A DNA stretch of 64,000 bases from Dryobates pubescens (lineage: Eukaryota; Chordata; Aves; Piciformes; Picidae). This document shows positions 20,919 to 32,500 of this stretch, piece after piece. The notes under the pieces are model-generated. The model saw only the letters and a program-made list of their open reading frames with translations, was not told where the DNA came from and did not search any database. The stretch lies in contig NC_071646.1 of NCBI RefSeq assembly GCF_014839835.1, positions 4,278,001 through 4,342,000 on the forward strand, read 5' to 3'. Numbering within the stretch: the stretch's first letter is position 1; the number at the start of each line of letters is the position of its first letter. The position numbers and the translations under genes were made by a program.

Positions 20919-23900
20919 CTACTTCATTTGGTGCCCAGGTATTTTATAGTGTGGTCAGAAGGTGCCAATCCTCACACACAGGCTTACTGCCCAAGGCAGC
21001 TGGACCTGCAGACTGCAATGCCCCAGGTAAAACAAAATTCCCACAATCACTGCAACTCCTGAGCACATCCTGAGGCTACCAGAAGCTTTTTCCACTTGCA
21101 GAGCTCACTGCCCCCTGCCCCAAGCAGGCCCTGCTCTGCTTCCTTCCTGACCCTGGCAAAATGCTGTCAGCTTTCCTCATGTTGTGCTGGTGGGCAGGTG
21201 AGGACACTCCACACACTCAAAGTCTTTGTTCGTGGAAGTTAGAAGCTAAGAACAGCAGGAAAAAAAAGCCCCCAGTGGTACTCCCCCTGTCCATGCTTCA
21301 ACCTGGCTCTGCTCTCGCACCACTGCTGCTTCTGGGGGTGCTGGGAAAGCTCCCCATGTACTCAAAGTGCCCCCCAGCAGCAGCCAGATGTGTGGGCAGA
21401 GGGAGCTGAGCAGCTCCACAGGCAAGGTCTGAAGGAAGGTCAAAGTAGCAGGATGGGATTAAGGCAAAGAAGATTATTGTGGTCCTAAGCCACCCCTCGG
21501 CTACTGCATGGAGAGCATCTCTGAGTGGGGATTTCACCCAATGGCCCTAGGAAATATTCGTTTAAGTGGTGAGAGAAAACCACTTTGAGAAGTGCTTTGA
21601 TGGGAATTGCTCAAAGAATGTCAAGAGTCTGCCATGGGCCAGATTAGAGCATCTCACTCCGTGCCAGACCACCAGGACTGCTATGCAGGAGAAGGACCCT
21701 TTGCAGAGCTGCTGCAGAGCCATGGACAAGCACAAAGGTGATGTTTTAAATGAGCTCTGAAACCTGCCAGAGGAATCCCACCTCCTCCTGCTTAACCCGT
21801 TCCTTACAGCACTAAACCTTCAGCATCCAGCGCTGAGAGCACAAGGGGGCTGAGCAGCACCTTCCCCCCACACTGCCCTTGCAGGACTCACACTCGAGCT
21901 GCTGTTTACCTGGGAGGCTCTTGAGTCCCAGCCCAGGCCCTTCAAAGCCCTCTGAACCTCAAGGAGAGGCACTTCTCCGAAGCTTTGCCAGCAGGAATGC
22001 TGGCAGGTGAGCTGGAGCCTGAGCCAAAGGCATCCCGGTCCTCCCGCAGCTCCGCGGCCGCCGGCACAGGGCTGCTCCGCTCCCTCGTTTATCTTCATTA
22101 CTGCTCCACCCACCATCAATTAACTACGGACTGGGAAAACGCTGCCCCTCAGCAGTCAATCCCCAGCTCCCTCCCAGAGCCGGACACGCTCGGTGGGCTG
22201 GGAGGGACCCAGTGCCTGGGGCCCGGGGGTCAGCCGTCAATAAACCATTTCTTCTCTCCAGAGGACCCCTGGGAGGGCTCTTCCAGCAGAACCAGTCCTT
22301 GGCAGAGCTGCAGGTCCTCCTGCTGAGTGACACCTCAATCAGTGGCTGCTGCCACAACACAGCTTCCCTTTGCATGCAGATGTTCAGCATCTCCAGGCAA
22401 AGGAGAAAGCTCCCAAGGACAGGTTGTCTTGGGTGTGCTGCCTTCCCCTCTCCCTGTGTCACCACCCAGACACTAGAACTGGAGACCTTCAGCACGCTGT
22501 AGAGTAACCAAACCACCCAGAGCCTGTCAGGGCACACAGCAGGATGCTCTGCCCAGCTGCCTCCCCCTGTCCCAGCACAGCAGAGGAGTCACAAAGCTTG
22601 GGAAGCAGGTACCAGGATTGCAGAAGCAGGCAGAGAAGCAGTGGTGGAGACAGCCCAAGAGAAAAGGAGGGTGGTTCCTCTGCAAGGCTACACTCACTGC
22701 TTCTTGTTTATTAACAAGCAATTAGCAAAGCACAATGCCTGGGATCAGAAGCACACCAGGGAGCTGGAGCTAACTCCCAGTCCTTGTGCAAGATGATGTC
22801 CCAGTGTGGGCTGAAGGAACTGGTCTGTGCCTCCCCACCGAGCCCTACCAAGCTCCCCTCCAGCACACTCATCCTCAGCCAGCAGATGTTTCCCATCTCA
22901 GGACGTTTCTGAAGGCTGCAGCCTCCCAGCTCCTTTCCCAGCCTCTTTTCAGTCATCTGCCTAAAACCTGCAGGGAGCCTTTTGTGCAAGATCATCTTCT
23001 AATTACCCTCCTGTCCAAAGCATGTCTGAACTCAAGGACAAGGAGCAGAATTAATTGCTTAACGAGCTTCTGAATAAATTACCTTCTCTGATGAAGCTGG
23101 ACAGGACAGAGGAGGAGGGAGGCAGCACTGGAAGCACAGGATCCATACCAATCCAGGCCATTTTCTCTCCTGACCCACGTGTGTGGCTGAGCCCAGGTAC
23201 CAGCAACATCCATCTGGGTGGATGCTGGGGTAGATCTGTTATGTTCTGGAGCTCCAGGCATGGAGAATGTGTCCCTTGCTCAGCTCCACCCCCTCCTAAA
23301 GCCCCCCTCATTGCTCCTGGGGGCCCTATTCCCCATCCCATCCACACGTGGCAGAGGGCTCTGCTGAGGTACCTGCGCCGATGCCAAGGTGCCCGGTGGG
23401 GTCATTGCTCTGAGGGACGACAGATGGCGTGGGGCATTTGGACAACATTTGCATCATCTGTCAGGGGCTGTGCAGGAGCTTCCACACCCCACACTGCTGC
23501 AGCAGTCAGGGAGGGCTGCTCCAGCCAGCAGCAGGGGGTTCCTGCTCTGGAATCCCAGCAGATGAGTCAATGCAGGGGAATGCAATAGTCACATCGTGTG
23601 TCACTCTGGTTTGCAACTGATGATAGCCTCCAGCCAAACTAGAACAGAAATCAAGAGGTTCTCAAGAGAAGGGTCTGGGCTGAGGAGGCCAAGGTGTGAT
23701 TGCACAATCCATGCATCCAGAGAAAGGGAAAATGTCATTGGCCAGGAATAACCAAAGCAAGAAGATCCCCAGCGGAGGAGCAGGCTCGGCGTGGAGGCTG
23801 CCCCCGTGCTGATGCAATAGGGGTGGGTGCTGTCTGGCCTTCCCTGGGGACCAGCCTCAGGGCCTACCAAAAATCACAGCACAACAATGGAAGCTGGAAA

Positions 23901-25098
23901 CGAGGAAAATTCCAAGCTTATGAGCACCATGCCTGATCCCAGCCTGCTCCCCACAGCACTGAGGGCTGGGGCACACAGAGCACACCCCAATTCGGAGGCT
24001 CCAGAAAGGGAGGAGGGAGCCAGGAGAGGGAGCTGGAAACTGAAGCTCCCCTTCCTCTCTGTCCACCTTCGCTAAAAGCTGGGTGAATTCAGACCAAAGA
24101 CAACTCACAGAAGCCCACCTTGATGGCTGCTCTCGGTGTGACCTGCTGTTTAAAGGTTTTGGACCCAGAAGTTGAAGATCAGAAGAGCTCACATGTCACC
24201 TGTGCAGCAGGAGGAGGGGGGTCTGCCTGTCCTCCTGAACAGCAAGACAGGGCAGGCTGGGTACTGCTGAGAGGCTGGCAGAGTCTGAACCCCATCTGCT
24301 GTCTGCCCCTGCTGCCAATGCTGCCCTCTGCTAAGAACACAGCACCAGTGCACATCTGCTCCTAACCTCCACAGCTGGTCCCACTCTGAAGCCTCAGCGC
24401 AGCCTCACGTGGCCCCAGCCACACACCCCATAGATTAGGAGCCTGGGAGGTGCATCTCCCCTCAGCCTGTCAGCTCTGGGCAGGGGGAAGGGCAAAGCTA
24501 ATTTATGTCTGTATGAGCCCCACGTATGTCTCCTCCTCTCCAGGGGAGTTTGCTCTCCTGTTTAACCTCTTCAGCCTGCTGGCACCGGAGGAGGATGATG
24601 CAGAGAGGTGCAGGCACTTCCCTCTCCCCCCTCCCCCTGGAATCTTCCTCTCACTCGTGGTCCTTGGGATTCACCCAACGTTTCTCAGAAAAAAAAACCA
24701 GAAAGAAAAGAAAGAAAAGAGGACCTCAAGACAAGTATGCATTTAATAAGCAGTGAGACAAATAAGCTCCAGTTATCCCAGCAGAATTACAACACCAGAG
24801 AACAATTTTCTGCATTCCTCTGAAGGCCTGAAGGAACCCAATTGCCTGCTCGCAGCCTAAATAGGTACCAGACACCAAGAGCTCCATAAGCAAACAGAGC
24901 CCCAAAGTGCAAAAATGAAATAAGTAAAAAGCTTCACATTACACAGAAAGCAGCCCTTTGCACCTTGTTATTAATGGGCTTGACTCTGACCTTTACACCC
25001 TGCCTTGCTCAGAGTCAGGGATCTACGAGCCTTGGCACCCTCACAACAATTCCAGGATGAGGAGCAGGGAATGGAGAAGCCTGGCCAGAGCTGGAGGA

Positions 25099-25550
25099 GA
25101 TCATAGAATCAATGAGGTTGGAATAGACCTCAGAGATCATCAAGTCCAACCCCTCACCCAGCACCTCCTGACAACTAAACCATGGCACCAAGTGCCACGT
25201 CCAATCCCCCCTTGAACACCTCCAGGGATGGGGATTCCACCACCTCCCTGGGCAGCACATCCCAATGGCCAATTACTCTTTCTGGGAAGAACTTTCTCCT
25301 CACCTCCATCCAAGACTTCCCCTGGCACAGCTTGAGACTGTGCCTTCTTGTTCTGGTGCTGGTTGCCTGGGAGAAGAGACCAACCCCCACCTGGCTACAA
25401 CCTCCCTGCAGGGAGTTGGAGAGATCAAGAAGGTCTCCCCTGAGCCTCCTCTTCTGCAGGCTAAGCAACCCCAGCTCCCTCAGCCTCTCCTCCTAGGGCT
25501 GTGCTCCAGACCCCTCCCCAGCCTCCTTGCCCTCCTCTGGAAGGGAACCA
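25099..25550 (-). repeat. CR1 fragment, about 450 bp
   Basis: Begins with the reversed 3' tail ATCATAGAATCAATGAGGTT and extends to CCTCCTTGCCCTCCTCTGGA. Confidence 0.93.
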
Positions 25551-25799
25551 GCCTGGGACAAAGTCAGACCAAGAACCACTGCAGTGCAGCCCCAGGGCTA
25601 AGAGCGACCATCTCCATGGGGATTTGTCAGCAGCATCTTGGTGACTGAGGGCTCTGATGGCAGGAGAACCACTGCTGACACACACAGAGAACAGCCAGTC
25701 ACACGCACCCCCAGCTTCAAAGGATGAAGGGCTCCCACCGTGGTGCATCACTGCAAGAGACTCATCCCCAGAGGACAGCTCTGAAGTGGTTTGTGAGAC

Positions 25800-26190
25800 A
25801 GGCTGAGAGAGTTGGGGTTGTTCAGTCTGGAGAAGAGAAGGCTCTGAGCCTTACTGTAGCTTTCCAGTTTCTGAAGGGGGTTGCAAGAAAGCTGGGGAGG
25901 GATTTCTGAGGGTGTCAGGGAGTGATAGGACTGGGGGGGGGATGGAACAAAACTAGAAGTGGGGAGATTGAGATTGGATGTTAGGAAGAAGTTCTTCCTC
26001 ATGAGGGTGGTGAGAGCCTGGCACAGGCTGCCCAGGGAGGTGGTGGAAGCCTCATCCCTGGAGGTGTTTGCAGCCAGGCTGGATGTGGCTGTGAGCAACC
26101 TGCTGTGGTGTGAGGTGTCCCTGCCCACGGCATGGGGGTTGGAACTGGCTGAGCCTTGAGGTCCCTTCCAACCCTGACAATTCTGTGACT
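25800..26190 (+). repeat. CR1 fragment, about 390 bp
   Basis: Runs from GGCTGAGAGAGTTGGGGTTG to CAACCCTGACAATTCTGTGA, the same subfamily terminus as the copies at 28700-28970 and 42391-42725. Confidence 0.93.
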
Positions 26191-27107
26191 GTAATAAGCC
26201 CACATGAACCAGAGCTGGCTCAAGCAGCCCCTGGCACCCAGAAATACTTGGTAGACAAAACCACCTCACACTGCTGCTTTCAGAGGGGTGGCCAAGTTTC
26301 ACTCCTTGAAAGTTTCTCAGTGCCAGATGACCACATCTAGAGGAGACAACCTGAGGCATGTGGGCTGAGACAAGGTCCTGATCCACAAAGATCTTCAGAC
26401 ACTCTCTTTACAACCAGCAGTAAGAGAGGGCAAGCTCCCACAGGGATTTAGTTGCCCAGTTGCCTCACAAACAAGAGCTGTCCTCTCTGTGCTTATTCTC
26501 CCCTCTCTCCTTCCTCTCCTTTGGAGAGGACTTCTGGAGAAGAGGCTGGCAGAAGAAATGCAGCTTCCCTCCTCCTGGGCATTCTGATCAAAACTAATCT
26601 GGCTTGACATGGAAAGACACACACAAAACCCCCCAAAACAACCCAACCCAACCCCACCCCAAACTCAAACCCTGCCTAAATGGATCCCAGACTCCATCAG
26701 TGCTGTACAGTACACACCTTAGCATCAGGTAGATAAATAAAGGCTGGGGCTCAGGTTCCTGGGGTTTCACTGGCTACTCTGAATGGAGTAAGAGGTTGAG
26801 AAGTCTGCTAACATCACACACAGCCCCAGGGAAAGGCTTTTGCCACCCCAGTGGCTACAAGGTCACCCTAGGGCATGTTTCAGAGCAGTGGCAGCAGTCA
26901 ATGTTTACCTGCCCTGGGCCACAACTGCCACTCTGATCTGCACACATAGCTGTAACTTAATCACAGGTGGCTGTATATGGTGTCACTATGGGATGGATCA
27001 GGTGGTAAGGCCCTGCTTGGCACATGGCTGCTCCTATAAAGCCTCACCAATCCTGCTAGGAAATCATCCTGAGCTCCTCCTTCCCCAGGCCCTGCTGGCA
27101 CTCCTGG

Positions 27108-27422
27108 AGACAGGAAGGGTGGTTGTAGCCAGGAAGGGGTTGGTCTCTTCTCCCAGGCACCCAGCACCAGAACAAGAGGACACAGTCTCAAGCTGCACCA
27201 GGGGAGGTTTAGGCTGGAGGTGAGGAGAAAGTTCTTCACTGAGAGAGTCATTAGCCATTGGAATGTGCTGCCCAGGGAGGTGGTGGAGTCCCCATCCCTG
27301 GGGGTGTTCAAGAGGGGATTGGACATGGCACTTGGTGCCATGGTTTAGTCATGAGGTCTGAGGTGACAGCTTGGACTTGATGATCTTTGAGGTCTCTTCC
27401 AACCTTGGTGCTTCTGTGATTC
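27108..27422 (+). repeat. CR1 3' fragment
   Basis: From GAAGGGTGGTTGTAGCCAGG to TTGGTGCTTCTGTGATTCC at its 3' terminus. Confidence 0.92.
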
Positions 27423-28699
27423 CAGCACCCACTGCCAGCCTGCTTTCAGCAGAAGCCCAGCCCCTCGCTGTTCCTGCTGTGTCAGGGGAGGACAGTGAAA
27501 GAAAGCAGCTCTTGGGATGATACATGGGAGGCAGCCCTTCATTTATAACCCCACACAAAGGCTGGACAGTGTTCAACTCTCACAAGCATTAGGTTGGTTA
27601 CCTTATGGGCCCCCACGGAGCAAGAAGTGAAATTACATGAACACAACACATCAATTAATCACCAGGATGAGCCCAGAGTGAGGAACAGCCCCAGTGACAC
27701 ACAGGCAACTGGAAAGCAAGCTGAGAAAATTACCTACTAGCAGTTAAGCAACTCAGAGCAATTTGGGTAGTACCTTTCTCAATGAACTCAAAGTATTTGA
27801 CTTGGATGCAAGCCCAGGCAGCAGGAGCATGCAGTGGAGAGCAGCAATGGCACTGCTGCCTCCACACACGTTTCCCCCAGCCAGGCTTCCAAACAAAGCT
27901 ACACCCACAGGAGAGGCACAGGTGGCTCCACAGCACTTTGTTTACAAGGCAAAGGAGGGTTTGAAAACACAAAGCATCCTTCTGAGCCTCCTGGGTGAGG
28001 ATCAACTAGAGGTCACCTCAAATGACCTGGGACTGCTGGATTTCCGAGGTAGGCTACAGCAGGCTGCTTCCATCCAGGAGTCAGGAGCTAGAGTCATTTC
28101 CAACAGCTTTGGAAGTCAGTGTCCCAGCTTGCATCAGCCCTTCCCAAACAGCAGTGCAGGTCAGCCATGGGGAATCTCCCAGGTGAGCACATGTGTGTGT
28201 GTGTTTAGCTGTAAAGTGTAGGTGAAGCACAGCTTCCCAGGTGCTCACTGCCAGCATTTCTCCACCAGCTTGTGCTGCCTTCATCACTTCCCCCTTAGAA
28301 AGCCTTGGCTCTGCCTCCTCCAGGCTGAGCAGCAGAGCTGAACCTGACAGCTGACATCATTTTCTCTAACAGGGGTGAGTGGGAATGGCAGTCACACACC
28401 AGTGACCTCAGAGCACTTGGCTGCCACAGCCATCCTCTCACCTCTGCAGTAAACAAACCCCCGTGGCTGGGCTGTACAGAAAGTGATACCTTTGAAGTGC
28501 TCCACAGCTCAGCTCTCTTCAAGCCCTGACATCAACAAGGGCAGGACTCTGGGCTAATGCTTGGAAGGTCAGATCTGCCCAACAGACTCCCAGGCAGGTG
28601 TCACAACCACTTCTGGCAGTTTCAGAACCCACCCTGCTCTCAAGGTGAGGCATTTGAAAGGCAGAGGATGCACAATGGAACCTAAAGAGCAGGAACCAG

Positions 28700-28970
28700 A
28701 GGACAGTGATAGGACTGGGGGGAATGGATCCAGGCCAGAGGAGGGGAGATTTAGATTAGACATTAGGAAGAAGTTCTTGCCCATGAGGGTGGTGAGACAC
28801 TGGCACAGGTTGCCCAGGGAGGAAGTGGAAGTCCCATCCCTGGAAGTTTTTAAGGCCAGGCTGGATGTGGCTGTGAGCAACCTGCTGTAGTGTGAGGTGT
28901 CCCTGCCCATGGCAGGGGGGTTGGAGCTGGCTGAGCCTTGAGGTCCCTTCCAACCCTGACAATTCTGTGA
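28700..28970 (+). repeat. CR1 3' fragment beside the ST7L 3' end
   Basis: Ends GACAATTCTGTGA at 28970. Immediately beyond lies the 190-bp block that recurs inverted at 42202-42391, where it again abuts a CR1 of the same subfamily (body identity only about 85-88%). Confidence 0.92.
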
Positions 28971-28972
28971 GC

Positions 28973-29162
28973 TCATGCCACCATTTCCTCCCCTCACACA
29001 AGCCTGGAGGACAGGGAAGCAGCAGATCTGTTTGCACACCAGAATCTGTACCCAGGCACTGAAGGCATCAGCAAACTCCATGTGTTAAGAAGCAGCCTTT
29101 AATAAAGAAAGCAGAACCATACTTTGCTGTTAACAAATATTTTGGACAAGGCTTATAAAATC
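28973..29162 (-). repeat. 190-bp inverted duplication, copy 1 (ST7L 3' end)
   Basis: Read on the minus strand it starts GATTTTATAAGCCTTGTCC, includes ATTAAA at 29098-29103, and ends at the CR1 junction (GCATGAGCTCACAG). It is near identical to 42202-42391 on the plus strand. I found one mismatch and no indel. Homology stops abruptly at 29162. Confidence 0.93.
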
Positions 29163-29487
29163 CCATCTGAGCCAACTAGCTGTGCATCTGCAGCTGAGGA
29201 GGAAGTGTCAATGCTCCAAACATCTGCTCTGCTTGTGGCCTCTCCTTTCATACAGAGGAAAGATCAGCTTCCAGTTGTACAAGTGATTATAGAGAGCAAG
29301 AAGGTATTGCTCAACAAATCTATTTCCTTAGATGCTTACAGACTGAGGCCAAAGAAGAAATCCACACATGGAGCACCAGTACCAACATGGAAGCCTGCCA
29401 AAGATACCAGTTTGAAGAGCAGAGCTTTCTTCCTTGCCCCCCACACATCTGGGGGTCAACTAACCAGCTCAACAAAACAGACTCCAG
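29084..29487 (-). other. ST7L: ST7L 3' UTR (end inferred)
   Basis: About 400 bp between the stop and the ATTAAA signal. Its last ~80 bp belong to the 190-bp block duplicated in intron 11. The cleavage site is inferred at about 15-20 bases past the signal. Confidence 0.55.
29098..29103 (-). terminator. Candidate ST7L polyadenylation signal ATTAAA
   Basis: Minus-strand ATTAAA inside CTTTATTAAAGGCTGC, the best signal after the stop. The same site is an AATAAA on the plus strand (29101-29106). Confidence 0.5.
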
Positions 29488-29583
29488 TCACCTTGGAGTC
29501 AGCTGGAGCCAGAGACCGGACAGCAAAAGGACCTTGATGTTTTCCATAACGAAGCTGAAGGTTGAAAGAAGAGTCCCAAAGCA
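29488..29583 (-). CDS. ST7L: ST7L coding exon 15 (residues 541-571) and stop
   Basis: Encodes [20 protein letters not shown] then [11 protein letters not shown] and TGA at 29490-29488. The pattern matches the ST7-family C terminus (STL...FVMEK...LW.QLT). Acceptor TTCCAG at 29584-29589; phase 0 join to exon 14. Recognised by family resemblance rather than high identity. Confidence 0.85.
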   Translation of the reverse strand, partial: CFGTLLSTFSFVMENIKVLLLSGLWLQLTPR

Positions 29584-32500
29584 CTGGAACAAAGGAAAAC
29601 AAAACAAAACAAGAAGTTAGCTCAGTTTCAAACCCAACATCCTTTGACAGACTAAAGGTATGAACACAAACACCCCCAAGGCAAGAGAGCTACGATCCCC
29701 TCAGTGCTGATGCCATGAAATGGGCTTGCAGCAAGCATTAACTATTAGCCAAGACACACAGAAGACACAAAAGCCCTCTGGAAGCCCCAGCTCCAGCCTT
29801 GTTCACTCACCCCTGGGGCAGCCGCTCAGCTGGAGGCCAGCACGCTGGGAGCACTCACAGGCCACAGCACCCGCAGCACCTAGGCAGAAGCAGAGGGGTC
29901 AGGATAGTGCTGTCCCTCCACCCCAGCTCTCCCAGCTGCTCCAGGCACTGTGGAACAGACTGGGGAGGAGAGTGATGTATTTCTCAGCCATTCAGCCATG
30001 GATGTTTTTTAAAGTCATAGACTCAAACCTGTGAAAACTGACCCCATGGAGCTCCTGCTGCAGCCTGTTCACCCAGCCCAGGCTTCCAGAATCACAGCTC
30101 ACAGGATGTCAGGGGTTGGAAGGGACCCAAAGAGATCATTGAGACCAACCCCCCTGCCAGAGCAGAACCATACTCAGCTCAGGTCACACAGGAACACATC
30201 CAGACAGGCCTTGAAAGTCTCCAGAGAAAGAGACTCCCCAACCTCTCTGGGCAGCCTGTTCCAGTGCTCTGTGACCCTTGCAGTGAAGAAGTTGCCCCTT
30301 GTGCTGAGGTGGAACCCCTTTCCAGGCAGGATCCACACTCTTAAGATGCCATCTAAACAGTTCCAGAAAGAAAGTTGAGGCTAAAACAAAAGGTGCAACC
30401 TTGTCAGCACCTTAGAACCACAGAATGGTTTGGGGTTGGAAGGGACCTTAAAGATCACCCAGCTCCAACCCTCCTGCCAGGGGCAGGGACGCCTCCTACC
30501 AGAGCAGGTTGCTGAAGGCCTCGAGGCCACCTGCTTGCATTATGCACCATTAAAACTGACAAACTGCAGGTCTAATTTCATTTTGTTTTTAAGAATGATT
30601 CAGGGAATTTTCTTACTGTAAGACCTTCTGCTTCCCTAGCCTCACAGATTCCTGCTGCTCCTCCTCAGCCCCATCCCACCCCCAGCCCCGAGGGCTGCGC
30701 TGGGACTCAGGTTATCCTCACGCAGCCCTCCCTTTGCAGGAGGGCAGCCATGACAGGACTCATTTACTTTGAGGGTTTTACTTTGGCCCTCCTGGCTTCT
30801 ATCATAACCTCAAATATTACATTAAAAAGGCTTTTAAAGCATAACATTGGCAGCAGGGTGGGGGCTTTTCGCTGCAGCCAGCTTCTTCCCTGCCTCTTTG
30901 CGTGTGGCACCTTCCCATTAAGTGCATGAGTTAAGATGTAGATTAGCAAGGCAAGAAACCTTTGCCCTTGGCATCCACACTCAGCTGTGACAGGAAACTT
31001 CAGGCTTGCTTCTTTTTCTTCCCCACCCACCCCCCACCCCTATGAAGTGTAGAACCACTCACTGCACATTGGCAGGGAAGTGCACATCTCCAAACTATAC
31101 ACATTTTTCTCTTAGATAAGCAAAGGACTCGAGTGTTTATAAATATGAAAAGTTCAGCAGCTGGCTAAAAAAAGTTAATTCTCCAGTCTCACTTAATGAG
31201 CTTTGGGGGAAAGTGGCAGGGGGATTTGCTCAGCAAGCAAAGCAGAGTGTCACAGAAAGCAGGAACTCTCCAGACAGGGCTCTGTTTAGTCCTATTTTCA
31301 GTGTCACAGAAAGCAGGAACTCTCCAGACAGGGCTCTGTTTAGTCCTATTTTCTGTCTCTGGATGGCTGCTATCAACAGAATGCCCTGGAATCCTCTGAC
31401 AGGGAGCAGGGAACAGCCACAGAGAGAGAAGAAATGTTTGCTCCTGATCCTGCAAGCATTAAAAACAAAAATGGCCAATTTTTGCTTCAAGCCCCAGGAC
31501 TTCTTTTCCTTCCTTGTCAAAACATCAAGTGATCCATATCAAAAGGCCTGGGAACAGGGAGGGTCAGGATTGTGGCCAGCTCCCTGAGCAGGGAGGATTC
31601 AGCAGCCACAGCACCCCAGGATTTGTTCAGCCCCTTTAAGAGGAACTCAGCCTGCTCCATCCCAGGAGCAGAAGGTCAAAGCAGGATTGATTTGCTGGGG
31701 AGGTTCAGCGCCTTGGTTGTGCCCAGGAACTTGTGAGGCAATTTGCGGCGCTGCTGTCGCTCTGCAGCTCTCCTCTCCAGAGGTTTCTGGGGGTCACTGG
31801 AGGATATTACAGAAGGGATTGGTCCCCATCACTTTTGCCAGATGATAAAGGGCTGACCAGCCCTTCACCTATGGAATTATTACCAAGTTACAAACTCATA
31901 CTGCATGGAAAATCATCAGAGCCTCCCGTCTGCAGTGGCACCAGAAGCTGGGTATTGTGACAGCATTTTTCAGCCTGCTCAGTGAACTGGAAGGATTTTT
32001 GTCATCCCTTCTGTCACTGGGACCATTCTGGACAGCAGCTGCTTTGGAACCAGGGCTGGGCTGATGAACAGTGGCTCTCCATGAGATCAGAAACCCAGCT
32101 GAAACATAGCAAGGCTGAGCTCTCAGCCACTGAGAGCACCTGCACTGCAGGTCACAGACTGCATCAGGTTGGAAGGGACCCTCAAAGGTCATCTTGTCCA
32201 ATCCCACTGCAGCCAGCAGGGACACCTCCAACTAGATCAGGTTGCTCTGGACCACAAGTCTGATCTTGAATGTCTCCAGGGACAGGGCCTCACCCACATC
32301 CCTGGGCAACCTGTTCCAGTGTTCCACCACTCTCATTGTGCAGAACTTCCTCCTGATGTCCAACCTAAATCTCTCCTGCTTCAGGTTTCAAAGCACTGCC
32401 CCTTGTCCTGTCACCACAGCCCCTTCTACACAGTCCCTCCCCAGCCTTTCTGTAGGTCCCCTTTGGATATTGAAATGCAGCTCTAGGGTCTACCTGGCCT

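Larger units (their letters stand above)
20720..29080. other. WNT2B-ST7L intergenic region
   Basis: Lies between two convergent genes. Five CR1 pieces are listed separately. Otherwise single-copy, with a GC-rich patch at about 22025-22260 and an A-rich stretch at 24687-24722. I find no spliceable coding sequence or RNA gene. Confidence 0.75.

Noticed and set aside
29101-29106. Plus-strand AATAAA as evidence that CR1 at 28700 transduced its 3' flank to 42 kb
   Set aside because: A transduced copy should match its parent CR1 as well as the flank, but the CR1 bodies differ by more than 10%; no poly(A) remains at 42202.
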